Shown piece after piece: positions 8,101 through 20,138 of a stretch of DNA of 64,000 nt. Location: assembly GCA_023634235.1 (NCBI GenBank), contig JAMKCF010000053.1:372001-436000 (forward strand). The letters run 5' to 3'. The stretch comes from Pisaster brevispinus (Eukaryota; Echinodermata; Asteroidea; Forcipulatida; Asteriidae). The translations under genes and the position numbers were made by a program. The notes below the pieces were generated by a model. That model was not told the DNA's origin, made no database searches, and saw only the letters and a list, made by a program, of their open reading frames with translations. Within the stretch, counting starts at the first letter, position 1, and the number at the start of each line of letters is the position of its first letter.

Positions 8101-11100
8101 CATCCCTCTAGCCCTCCTAGATCGGGAGTTATTCCCAAATTCACCGCACTTTTATTTTGGGCCATGACCCCTGCCGGCACGACCTTGCTTCTGGGTTTTT
8201 TTTTTTTTTTTTTTTTTCAATTTTTCTTAGGGGTAGGTTTAACATCCAGGCCGCTCGCCTCGCCTACAGAATCGTCAGCGACCCCAAACTCACGGGAGAG
8301 GGAGCCCTTGAAACGGGCTTTACAGTGGTACTAAAATTGTGCAGATTCGATATTGCCCTGGGGTGATGTGACCCTCCTTATTTTGTATTTGTGTCTTTTT
8401 ACAGCAAAATCAAGTTGATGTTTTGGGGGGCTTTCGGAGTGTCCCCGCTTGCTGGTCTTTTCCGGTGTGAAGCCTGCCCGCAACGGCCGTAAAAGTCTAA
8501 TTTTCGGATGCAGGGATACCTAAGGCAGAGTCAGGTAAAAAAATCATCTCTCTAGCCCTCCTAGATCGGGACTTATTCCCAAAATCACCGCACTTTTATT
8601 TTGGGCCATTACCCCTGGTTTTTGTTTTCCTATTTCTCTAAGGGGTGGGCCTAACATCCAGGCCACTCGCCTCGCCTACAGAATCGTCAGCAACCCCAAA
8701 CTCACGGGAGAGGGAGCCCTTGAAACGGGCTTTACAGTGGTACTAAAATTGTGCAGATTCGATATTGCCCTGGGGGTGATGTGACCCTCCTTATTTTGTA
8801 TTTGTGTCTTTTTACAGCAAAATCACGTTGATGTTTTGCGGGGCTTTCGGAGTGTCCCCGCTTGCTGGTCTTTTCCGGTGGGAAGCCTGCCCGCAACGGC
8901 CGTAAAAGTCTAATTTTCGGATGCAGGGATACCTAAGGCAGAGTCAGGCCAAAAAATCATCCCTCTAGCCCTCCTAGATCGGGAGTTATTCCCAAATTCA
9001 CCGCACTTTTATTTTGGGCCATGACCCCTGCCGGCACGACCTTGCTTCTGGGTTTTTTTTTTTTTTTTTTTTTTTCAATTTTTCTTAGGGGTAGGCCTAA
9101 CATCCAGGCCGCTCGCCTCGCCTACAGAATCGTCAGCGACCCCAAACTCACGGGAGAGGGAGCCCTTGAAACGGGCTTTACAGTGGTACTAAAATTGTGC
9201 AGATTCGATATTGCCCTGGGGTGATGTGACCCTCCTTATTTTGTATTTGTGTCTTTTTACAGCAAAATCAAGTTGATGTTTTGGGGGGCTTTCGGAGTGT
9301 CCCCGCTTGCTGGTCTTTTCTCGGTGTGAAGCCTGCCCGCAACGGCCGTAAAAGTCTAATTTTCGGATGCAGGGATACCTAAGGCAGAGTCAGGTAAAAC
9401 AATCATCTCTCTAGCCCTCCTAGATCGGGACTTATTCCCAAAATCACCGCACTTTTATTTTGGGCCATTACCCCTGGTTTTTGTTTTCCTATTTCTCTAA
9501 GGGGTAGGCCTAACATCCAGGCCGCTTGCCTCGCCTACAGAATCGTCAGCGACCCCAAACTCACGGGAGAGGGAGCCCTTGAAACGGGCTTTACAGTGGT
9601 ACTAAAATTGTGCAGATTCGATATTGCCCTGGGGGTGATGTGACCCTCCTTATTTTGTATTTGTGTCTCTTTACAGCAAAATCAAGTTGATGTTTTGGGG
9701 GGCTTTCGGAGTGTCCCCACTTGCTGGTCTTTTCCGGTGTGAAGCCTGCCCGCAACGGCCGTAAAAGTCTAATTTTCAAATGCAGAGATACCTAAGGCAG
9801 AGTCAGGTAAAAAAATCATCTCTCTAGCCCTCCTAGATCGGGACTTATTCCCAAAATCACCGCACTTTTATTTTCGGCCATTACCCCTGGTTTTTGTTTT
9901 CCTATTTCTCTAAGGGGTGGGCCTAACATCCAGGCCGCTCGCCTCGCCTACAGAATCGTCAGCGACCCCAAACTCACGGGAGAGGGAGCCCTTGAAACGG
10001 GCTTTACAGTGGTACTAAAATTGTGCAGATTCGATATTGCCCTGGGGGTGATGTGACCCTCCTTATTTTGTATTTGTGTCTTTTTACAGCAAAATCACGT
10101 TGATGTTTTGCGGGGCTTTCGGAGTGTCCCCGCTTGCTGGTCTTTTCCGGTGTGAAGCCTGCCCGCAACGGCCGTAAAAGTCTAATTTTCGGATGCAGGG
10201 ATACCTAAGGCAGAGTCAGGCCAAAAAATCATCCCTCTAGCCCTCCTAGATCGGGAGTTATTCTCAAATTCATCGCACTTTTATTTTGGGCCATGACCCC
10301 TGCCGGCACGACCTTGCTTCTGGGTTTTTTTTTTTTTTTTTTTTTTTTTTTTCAATTTTTCTTAGGGGTAGGCCTAACATCCAGGCCGCTCGCCTCGCCT
10401 ACAGATTCGTCAGCAAACCCAAACTCACGGGAGAGGGAGCCCTTGAAACGGGCTTTACAGTGGTTCTAAAATTGTGCAGATTCGATATTGCCCTGGGGGT
10501 GATGTGACCCTCCTTATTTTGTATTTGTGTCTTTTTACAGCAAAATCACGTTGATGTTTTGCGGGGCTTTCGGAGTGTCCCCGCTTGCTGGTCTTTTCCG
10601 GTGTGAAGCCTGCCCGCAACGGCCGTAAAAGTCTAATTTTCGGATGCAGGGATACCTAAGGCAGAGTCAGGCCAACAAATCATCCCTCTAGCCCTCCTAG
10701 ATCGGGAGTTATTCCCAAATTCACCGCACTTTTATTTTGGGCCATGACCCCTGCCGGCACGACCTTGCTTCTGGGTTTTTTTTTTTTTTTTTTTTTCAAT
10801 TTTTCTTAGGGGTAGGCCTAACATCCAGGCCGCTCGCCTCGCCTACAGAATCGTCAGCGACCCCAAACTCACGGGAGAGGGAGCCCTTGAAACGGGCTTT
10901 ACAGTGGTACTAAAATTGTGCAGATTCGATATTGCCCTGGGGGTGATGTGACCCTCCTTATTTTGTATTTGTGTCTTTTTACAGCAAAATCAAGTTGATG
11001 TTTTGGGGGGCTTTCGGAGTGTCCCCTCTTGCTGGTCTTTTCCGGTGTGAAGCCTGCCCGCAACGGCCGTAAAAGTCTAATTTTCGGATGCAGGGATACC

Positions 11101-11101
11101 T

Positions 11102-11196
11102 AAGGCAGAGTCAGGTAAAAAAATCATCTCTCTAGCCCTCCTAGATCGGGACTTATTCCCAAAATCACCGCACTTTTATTTTGGGCAGGGATACCT
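11102..11196 (+). repeat. 95-bp truncated type A unit (copy 1)
   Basis: The first 85 or so bases are type A (CAGGTAAAA, GGGACTTATTCCC, CACTTTTATTTTGGGC). The sequence then jumps directly to AGGGATACC, the end of the monomer, removing about 318 bp. The junction TTTTGGGC/AGGGATACC has at most a GC overlap between the two parents. The unit that follows (11197) is type B with the rare GTCCGCGCTTGC. The same junction and the same rare marker recur at 51976-52070 and in the unit after it. Confidence 0.93.
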
Positions 11197-14100
11197 AAGG
11201 CAGAGTCAGGCCAAAAAATCATCCCTCTAGCCCTCCTAGATCGGGAGTTATTCCCAAATTCACCGCACTTTTATTTTGGGCCATGACCCCTGCCGGCACG
11301 ACCTTGCTTCTGTTTTTTTTTTTTTTTTTTTTTTTTTCAATTTTTCTTAGGGGTAGGCCTAACATCCAGGCCGCTCACCTCGCCTATAGAATCGTCAGCG
11401 ACCCCAAACTCACGGGAGACGGAGCCCTTGAAACGGGCTTTACAGTGGTACTAAAATTGTGCAGATTCGATATTGCCCTGGGGGTGATGTGACCCTCCTT
11501 ATTTTGTATTTGTGTCTTTTTACAGCAAAATCAAGTTGATGTTTTGGGGGGCTTTCGGAGTGTCCGCGCTTGCTGGTCTTTTCCGGTGTGAAGCCTGCCC
11601 CCAACGGCCGTAAAAGTCTAATTTTCGGATGCAGGGATACCTAAGGCAGAGTCAGGTAAAAAAATCATCTCTCTAGCCCTCCTAGATCGGGACTTATTCC
11701 CAAAATCACCGCACTTTTATTTTGGGCCATTACCCCTGGTTTTTGTTTTCCTATTTCTCTAAGGGGTGGGCCTAACATCCAGGCCGCTCGCCTCGCCTAC
11801 AGAATCGTCAGCGACCCCAAACTCACGGGAGAGGGAGCCCTTGAAACGGGCTTTACAGTGGTACTACAATTGTGCAGATTCGATATTGCCTTGGGGGTGA
11901 TGTGACCCTCCTTATTTTGTATTTGTGTCTTTTTACATCAAAATCACGTTGATGTTTTGCGGGGCTTACGGAGTGTCCCCGCTTGCTGGTCTTTTCCGGT
12001 GTGAAGCCTGCCCGCAACGGCCGTAAAAGTCTAATTTTCGGATGCAGGGATACCTAAGGCAGAGTCAGGCAAAAAAATCATCTCTCTAGCCCTCCTTGAT
12101 CGGGACTTATTCCCAAAATCACAGCACTTTTGTTTTGGGCCATTACCCCTGGTTTTTGTTTTCCTATTTCTCTAAGGGGTGGGCCTAACATCCAGGCCGC
12201 TCGCCTCGCCTACAGAATCGTCAGCGACCCCAAACTCACGGGAGAGGGAGCCCTTGAAACGGGCTTTACAGTGGTACTAAAATTGTGCAGATTCGATATT
12301 GCCTTGGGGGTGATGTGACCCTCCTTATTTTGTATTTGTGTCTTTTTACAGCAAAATCACGTTGATGTTTTGGGGGGCTTTCGGAGTGTCCCCGCTTGCT
12401 GGTCTTTTCCGGTGTGCAGCCTGCCCGCAACGGCCGTAAAAGTCTAATTTTCGGATGCAGGGATACCTAAGGCAGAGTCAGGCCAAAAAATCATCCCTCT
12501 AGCCCTCCTAGATTGGGAGTTATTCCCAAATTCACCGCACTTTTATTTTGGGCCATGACCCCTGCCGGCACGACCTTGCTTCTGGGTTTTTTTTTTTTTT
12601 TTTTTTTTTTTCTTAGGGGTAGGTCTAACATCCAGGCCGCTCGCCTCGCCTACAGAATCGTCAGCGACCCCAAACTCACGGGAGAGGGAGCCCTTGAAAC
12701 GGGCTTTACAGTGGTACTAAAATTGTGCAGATTCGATATTGCCCTGGGGGTGATGTCACCCTCCTTATTTTGTATTTGTGTCTTTTTACAGCAAAATCAA
12801 GTTGATGTTTTGGGGGGCTTTCGGAGTGTCCCCGCTTGCTGGTCTTTTCCGGTGTGAAGCCTGCCCGCAACGGCCGTAAAAGTCTAATTTTCGGATGCAG
12901 GGATACCTAAGGCAGAGTCAGGTAAAACAATCATCTCTCTAGCCCTCCTACATCGGGACTTATTCCCAAAATCATCGCACTTTTATTTTGGGCCATTACC
13001 CCTGGTTTTTGTTTTCCTATTTCTCTAAGGGGTGGGCCTAACATCCAGGCCGCTCGCCTCGCCTACAGAATCGTCAGCGACCCCAAACACACGGGAGAGG
13101 GAGCCCTTGAAACGGGCTTTACAGTGGTACTAAAATTGTGCAGATTTGATATTGCCCTGGGGGTGATGTGACCCTCCTTATTTTGTATTTGTGTCTTTTT
13201 ACAGCAAAATCAAGTTGATGTTTTGGGGGGCTTTCGGAGTGTCCCCGCTTGCTGGTCTTTTCCGGTGTGAAGCCTGCCCGCAACGGCCGTAAAAGTCTAA
13301 TTTTCGGATGCAGGGATACCTAAGGCAGAGTCAGGTAAAACAATCATCTCTCTAGCCCTCCTAGATCGGGACTTATTCCCAAAATCATCGCACTTTTATT
13401 TTGGGCCATTACCCCTGGTTTTTGTTTTCCTATTTCTCTAAGGGGTGGGCCTAACATCCAGGCCGCTCGCCTCGCCTACAGAATCGTCAGCGACCCCAAA
13501 CTCACGGGAGAGGGAGCCCTTGAAACGGGCTTTACAGTGGTACTAAAATTGTGCAGATTTGATATTGCCCTGGGGGTGATGTGACCCTCCTTATTTTGTA
13601 TTTGTGTCTTTTTACAGCAAAATCACGTTGATGTTTTGGGGGGCTTTCGGAGTGTCCCCGCTTGCTGGTCTTTTCCGGTGTGAAGCCAGCCCTCAACGGC
13701 CGTAAAAGTCTAATTTTCGGATGCAGGGATACCTAAGGCAGAGTCAGGTAAAAAAATCATCTCTCTAGCCTTCCTAGATCGGGACTTATTCTCAAATTCA
13801 CCGCACTTTTATTTTGGGCCATGACCCCTGCCGGCACGACCTTGCTTCTGGGTTGTTTTTTTTTTTTTTTTTTTCAATTTTTCTTAGGGGTAGGCCTAAC
13901 ATCCAGGCCGCTCGCCTCGCCTACAGAATCGTCAGCGACCCTAAACTCACGGGAGAGGGAGCCCTTGAAACGGGCTTTACAGTGGTACTAAAATTGTGCA
14001 GATTCGATATTGCCCTGGGGGTGATGTGACCCTCCTTATTTTGTAATTGTGTCTTTTTACTGCAAAATCAAGTTGATGTTTTGGGGGGCTTTCGGAGTGT

Positions 14101-17100
14101 CCCCGCTTGCTGGTCTTTTCCGGTGTGAAGCCTGCCCGCAACGGCCGTAAAAGTCTAATTTTCGGATGCAGGGATACCTAAGGCAGAGTCAGGTAAAACA
14201 ATCATCTCTCTAGCCCTCCTAGATCGGGACTTATTCCCAAAATCATCGCACTTTTATTTTGGGCCATTACCCCTGGTTTTTGTTCTCCTATTTCTCTAAG
14301 TGGTGGGCCTAACATCCAGGCCGCTCGCCTCGCCTACAGAATCGTCAGCGACCCCAAACTCACGGGAGAGGGAGCCCTTGAAACGGGCTTTACAGTGGTA
14401 CTAAAATTGTGCAGATTTGATATTGCCCTGGGGGTGATGTGACCCTCCTTATTTTGTATTTGTGTCTTTTTACAGCAAAATCACGTTGATGTTTTGGGGG
14501 GCTTTCGGAGTGTCCCCGCTTGCTGGTCTTTTCCGGTGTGAAGCCAGCCCTCAACGGCCGTAAAAGTCTAATTTTCGGATGCAGGGATACCTAAGGCAGA
14601 GTCAGGTAAAAAAATCATCTCTCTAGCCTTCCTAGATCGGGACTTATTCTCAAAATCACCGCACTTTTATTTTGGGCCATTACCCGTGGTTTTTGTTTTC
14701 CTATTTCTCTAAGGGGTGGGCCTAACATCCAGGCCGCTCGCCTCGCCTACAGAATCGTCAGCGACCCCAAACTCACGGGAGAGGGAGCCCTTGAAACGGG
14801 CTTTACAGTGGTACTAAAATTGTGCAGATTCGATATTGCCCTGGGGGTGATGTGACCCTCCTTATTTTGTATTTGTGTCTTTTTACAGCAAAATCAAGTT
14901 GATGTTTTGGGGGGCTTTCGGAGTGTCCCCGCTTGCTGGTCTTTTCCGGTGTGAAGCCTGCCCGCAACGGCCGTAAAAGTCTAATTTTCGGATGCAGGGA
15001 TACCTAAGGCAGAGTCAGGCCAAAAAATCATCCCTCTAGCCCTCCTAGATCGGGAGTTATTCCCAAATTCACCGCACTTTTATTTTGGGCCATGACCCCT
15101 GCCGGCACGACCTTGCTTCTGGGTTTTTTTTTTTTTTTTTTTTTTCAATTTTTCTTAGGGGTAGGCCTAACATCCAGGCCGCTCGTCTCGCCTACAGAAT
15201 CGTCAGCGACCCCAAACTCACGGGAGAAGGAGCCCTTGAAACGGGCTTTACAGTGGTACTAAAATTGTGCAGATTCGATATTGCCTTGGGGGTGATGTGA
15301 CCCTCCTTATTTTGTATTTGTGTCTTTTTACAGCAAAATCACGTTGATGTTTTGCGGGGCTTTCGGAGTGTCCCCGCTTGCTGGTCTTCTCCGGTGTGAA
15401 GCCTGCCCGCAACGGCCGTAAAAGTCTAATTTTCGGATGCAGGGATACCTAAGGCAGAGTCAGGCCAAAAAATCATCCCTCTAGCCCTCCTAGATCGGGA
15501 GTTATTCCCAAATTCACCGCACTTTTATTTTGGGCCATGACCCCTGCCGGCACGACCTTGCTTCTGGGTTTTTTTTTTTTGGTTTTTTTTCAATTTTTCT
15601 TAGGGGTAGGCCTAACATCCAGGCCGCTCGCCTCGCCTACAGAATCGTCAGCGACCCCAAACTCACGGGAGGGGGAGCCCTTGAAACGGGCTTTACAGTG
15701 GTACTAAAATTGTGCAGATTCGATATTGCCTTGGGGTGATGTGACCCTCCTTATTTTGTATTTGTGTCTTTTTACAGCAAAATCACGTTGATGTTTTGCG
15801 GGGCTTTCGGAGTGTCCCCGCTTGCTGGTCTTTTCCGGTGTGAAGCCTGCCCGCAACGGCCATAAAAGTATAATTTTCGGATGCAGGGATACCTAAGGCA
15901 GAGTCAGGCCAAAAAATCATCCCTCTAGCCCTCCTAGATCGGGAGTTATTCCCAAATTCACCGCACTTTTATTTTGGGCCATGACCCCTGCCGGCACGAC
16001 CTTGCTTCTGTTTTTTTTTTTTTTTTTTTTTTTTTTCAATTTTTCTTAGGGGTAGGCCTAACATCCAGGCCGCTCGCCTCGCCTACAGAATCGTCAGCAA
16101 CCCCAAACTCACGGGAGAGGGAGCCCTTGAAACGGGCTTTACAGTGGTACTAAAATTGTGCAGATTCGATATTGCCCTGGGGGTGATGTGACCCTCCTTA
16201 TTTTGTATTTGTGTCTTTTTACAGCAAAATCACGTTGATGTTTTGCGGGGCTTTCGGAGTGTCCCCGCTTGCTGGTCTTTTCCGGTGTGAAGCCTGCCCG
16301 CAACGGCCGTAAAAGTCTAATTTTCGGATGCAGGGATACCTAAGGCAGAGTCAGGCCAAAAAATCATCCCTCTAGCCCTCCTAGATCGGGAGTTATTCCC
16401 AAGTTCACCGCACTTTTATTTTGGGCCATGACCCCTGCCGGCACGACCTTGCTTCTGGGTTTTTGTTTTTTTGTTTTTTTTTCAATTTTTCTTAGGGGTA
16501 GGCCTAACATCCAGGCCGCTCGCCTCGCCTACAGAATCGTCAGCGACCCCAAACTCACGGGAGAGGGAGCCCTTGAAACGGGCTTTACATTGGGACTAAA
16601 ATTGTGCAGATTCGATATTGCCTTGGGGGTGATGTGACCCTCCTTATTTTGTATTTGTGTCTTTTTACAGCAAAATCACGTTGATGTTTTGCGGGGCTTT
16701 CGGAGTGTCCCCGCTTGCTGGTCTTTTCCGGTGTGAAGCCTGCCCGCAACGGCCGTAAAAGTATAATTTTCGGATGCAGGGATACCTAAGGCAGAGTCAG
16801 GCCAAAAAATCATCCCTCTAGCCCTCCTAGATCGGGAGTTATTCCCAAATTCACCGCACTTTTATTTTGAGCCATGACCCCTGCCGGCACGACCTTGCTT
16901 CTGGGTTTTTTTTTTTTTTTTTTTTTCAATTTTTCTTAGGGGTAGGCCTAACATCCAGGCCGCTCGCCTCGCCTACAGAATCGTCAGCGACCCCAAACTC
17001 ACTGGAGAGGGAGCCCTTGAAACGGGCTTTACAGTGGTACTAAAATTGTGCAGATTCGATATTGCCCTGGGGGTGATGTGACCCTCCTTATTTTGTATTT

Positions 17101-18941
17101 GTGTCTTTTTACAGCAAAATCACGTTGATGTTTTGCGGGGCTTTCGGAGTGTCCCCGCTTGCTGGTCTTTTCCGGTGTGAAGCCTGCCCGCAACGGCCGT
17201 AAAAGTCTAATTTTCGGATGCAGGGATACCTAAGGCAGAGTCAGGCCAAAAAATCATCCCTCTAGCCCTCCTAGATCGGGAGTTATTCCCAAATTCACCG
17301 CACTTTTATTTTGGGCCATGACCCCTGCCGGCACGACCTTGCTTCTGGTTTTTTTTTTTTTTTTTTTTTTCAATTTTTCTTAGGGGTAGGCCTAACATCC
17401 AGGCCGCTCGCCTCACCTACAGAATCGTCAGCGACCCCAAACTCACGGGAGAGGGAGCCCTTGAAACGGGCTTTACAGTGGTACTAAAATTGTGCAGATT
17501 CGATATTGCCCTGGGGGTGATGTGACCCTCCTTATTTTGTATTTGTGTCTTTTTACAGCAAAATCAAGTTGATGTTTTGGGGGGCTTTCGGAGTGTCCCC
17601 GCTTGCTGGTCTTTTCCGGTGTGAAGCCTGCCCGCAACGGCCGTAAAGTCTAATTTTCGGATGCAGGGATACCTAAGGCAGAGTCAGGTAAAAAAATCAT
17701 CTCTCTAGCCCTCCTAGATCGGGACTTATTCCCCAAATCACCGCACTTTTATTTTGGGCCATTACCCCTGGTTTTTGTTTTCCTATTTCTCTAAGGGGTG
17801 GGCCTAACTTCCAGGCCGCTCGCCTCGCCTACAGAATCGTCAGCGACCCCAAACTCACGGGAGAGGGAGCCCTTAGACGGGCTTTACAGTGGTACTAAAA
17901 TTGTGCAGATTCGATATTGCCCTGGGGGTGATGTGACCCTCCTTATTTTGTATTTGTGTCTTTTTACAGCAAAATCAAGTTGATGTTTTGGGGGGCTTTC
18001 GGAGTGTCCCCGCTTGCTGGTCTTTTCCGGTGTGAAGCCTGCCCGCAACGGCCGTAAAAGTCTAATTTTCGGATGCAGGGATACCTAAGGCAGAGTCAGG
18101 TAAAAAAATCATCTCTCTAGCCCTCCTAGATCGGGACTTATTCCCCAAATCACCGCACTTTTATTTTGGGCCATTACCCCTGGTTTTTGTTTTCCTATTT
18201 CTCTAAGGGGTGGGCCTAACATCCAGGCCGCTCGCCTCGCCTACAGAATCGTCAGCGACCCCAAACTCACGGGAGAGGGAGCCCTTAGACGGGCTTTACA
18301 GTGGTACTAAAATTGTGCAGATTCGATATTGCCCTGGGGGTGATGTGACCCTCCTTATTTTGTATTTGTGTCTTTTTACAGCAAAATCACGTTGATGTTT
18401 TGCGGGGCTTTCGGAGTGTCCCCGCTTGCTGGTCTCTTCCGGTGTGAAGCCTGCCCGCAACGGCCGTAAAAGTCTAATTTTCGGATGCAGGGATACCTAA
18501 GGCAGAGTCAGGCTAAAAATTCATCCCTCTAGCCCCCCTAGATCGGGAGTTATTCCCAAATTCACCGCACTTTTATTTTGGGCCATGACCCCTGCCGGCA
18601 CGACCTTGCTTCTGGGTTTTTTTTTTTTTTTTTTTTCAATTTTCCTTAGGGGTAGGCCTAACATCCAGGCCGCTCGCCTCGCCTACAGAATCGTCAGCGA
18701 CCCCAAACTCACGGGAGAGGGAGCCCTTGAAACGGGCTTTACAGTGGTACTAAAATTGTGCAGATTCGATATTGCGCTGGGGGTGATGTGACCCTCCTTA
18801 TTTTGTATTTGTGTCTTTTTACAGCAAAATCACGTTGATGTTTTGCGGGGCTTTCGGAGTGTCCCCGCTTGCTGGTCTTTTCCTGTGTGAAGCCTACCCG
18901 CAACGGCCGTAAAAGTCTAATTTTCGGATGCAGGGATACCT
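11197..18941 (+). repeat. Mixed A/B block, 18 units
   Basis: Unit starts and types: 11197 B, 11643 A, 12056 A, 12469 B, 12909 A, 13322 A, 13735 A/B hybrid, 14180 A, 14593 A, 15006 B, 15451 B, 15895 B, 16342 B, 16788 B, 17232 B, 17675 A, 18087 A, 18499 B. Units 15006-17231 form the longest run of consecutive B units (six, ending at 17674). The pair 13322-13735 and the pair 14180-14593 share CCAGCCCTCAACGG and CTAGCCTTCC at an 858-bp offset, marking a local dimer duplication. Units 17675 and 18087 share CCCTTAGACGGG and are tandem copies. In the unit at 12469 the bases CAATTT after the T run are missing. Confidence 0.88.
13735..14179 (+). repeat. A-to-B hybrid monomer
   Basis: The 5' part is type A (CAGGTAAAA, TCTCTCTAG, GGGACTTATTC). 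After CTCAAATTCACC it becomes type B (CCATGACCCCTGCCGG, T run, CAATTTTTCTTAG). The switch lies between about 13785 and 13800. This is what a crossover or conversion event between an A and a B monomer in register would produce. Confidence 0.82.
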
Positions 18942-19279
18942 AAGGCAGAGTCAGGCCAAAAAATCATCCCTCTAGCCCTCCTAGAAGGGATGGGCCTAAC
19001 ATCCAGGCCGCTCGCCTCGCCTACAGAATCGTCAGCGACCCCAAACTCACGGGAGAGGGAGCCCTTGAAACGGGCTTTACAGTGGTACTAAAATTGTGCC
19101 AGATTCGATATTGCCCTGGGGGTGATGTGACCCTCCTTATTTTGTATTTGTGTCTTTTTACAGCAAAATCACGTTGATGTTTTGCGGGGCTTTCGGAGTG
19201 TCCCGCTTGCTGGTCTTTTCCGGTGTAAAGCCTGCCCGCAACGGCCGTAAAAGTCTAATTTTCGGATGCAGGGATACCT
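18942..19279 (+). repeat. Internally deleted unit (338 bp)
   Basis: The unit starts as type B (CAGGCCAAAA, TCCCTCTAG). At CTCCTAGA, about 18985, it joins AGGGATGGGCCTAAC, removing the GGGAGTTATTCCC region and the whole pyrimidine tract. About 75 bp are lost relative to type A and about 107 bp relative to type B. The 3' half is complete, with CACG and GCGGGGC. Confidence 0.88.
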
Positions 19280-20138
19280 AAGGCAGAGTCAGGCCAATAA
19301 ATCATCCCTCTAGCCCTCCTAGATCGGGAGTTATTCCCAAATTCACCGCACTTTTATTTTGGGCCATGACCCCTGCCGGCACGACCTTGCTTCTGGGTTT
19401 TTTTTTTTTTTTTTTTTTTTCAATTTTTCTTAGGGGTAGGCCTAACATCCAGGCCACTCGCCTCGCCTACAGAATCGTCAGCGACCCCAAACTGACGGGA
19501 GAGGGAGCCCTTGAAACGGGCTTTACAGTGGTACTAAAATTGTGCAGATTCGATATTGCCCTGGGGGTGATGTGACCCTCCTTATTTTGTATTTGTGTCT
19601 TTTTACAGCAAAATCAAGTTGATGTTTTGGGGGGCTTTCGGAGTGTCCCCGCTCGCTGGTCTTTTCCGGTGTGAAGCCTGCCCGCAACGGCCGTAAAAGT
19701 CTAATTTTCGGATGCAGGGATACCTAAGGCAGAGTCAGGTAAAAGAATCATCTCTCTAGCCCTCCTAGATCGGGACTTATTCCCAAAATCACCGCACTTT
19801 TATTTTGTGCCATTACCCCTGGTTTTTGTTTTCCTATTTCTCTAAGGGGTGGGCCTAACATCCAGGCCGCTCGCCTCGCCTACAGAATCGTCAGCGACCC
19901 CAAACTCACGGGAGAGGGAGCCCTTGAAACGGGCTTTACAGTGGTACTAAAATTGTGCAGATTTGATATTGCCCTGGGGGTGATGTGACCCTCCTTATTT
20001 TGTATTTGTGTCTTTTTACAGCAAAATCACGTTGATGTTTTGCGGGGCTTTCGGAGTGTCCCCGCTTGCTGGTCTTTTCCGGTGTGAAGCTTGCCCGCAA
20101 CGGCCGTAAAAGTCTAATTTTCAGATGCAGGGATACCT
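19280..20138 (+). repeat. B-A pair preceding the large duplication
   Basis: These are units at 19280 (B) and 19726 (A). The 3' end of the second carries GAAGCTTGCCC and TTTTCAGATGC, two rare variants that reappear together at 24778-24820 at the end of the first duplicated block. That shared tail marks the left breakpoint of the 4.69-kb duplication. Confidence 0.87.

Larger units (their letters stand above)
2426..11101 (+). repeat. Mixed A/B block, 20 units
   Basis: Unit starts and types: 2426 B, 2872 A, 3285 B, 3730 B, 4177 A, 4591 A, 5004 B, 5471 B, 5919 B, 6364 B, 6808 A, 7221 B, 7665 A, 8078 B, 8522 A, 8935 B, 9381 A, 9794 A, 10207 B, 10658 B. From 6364 to 9380 the order is a nearly regular B-A alternation with a period of about 857 bp, the cleanest dimeric stretch in the window. 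Markers shared with the far end include CTAGTCCTCC with CCCAAAAGCACC (unit 4591), AGTCTGGCC with AACTAACGGG (unit 5004), and the truncated GGATACTAAGG entering unit 6364. Confidence 0.9.
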
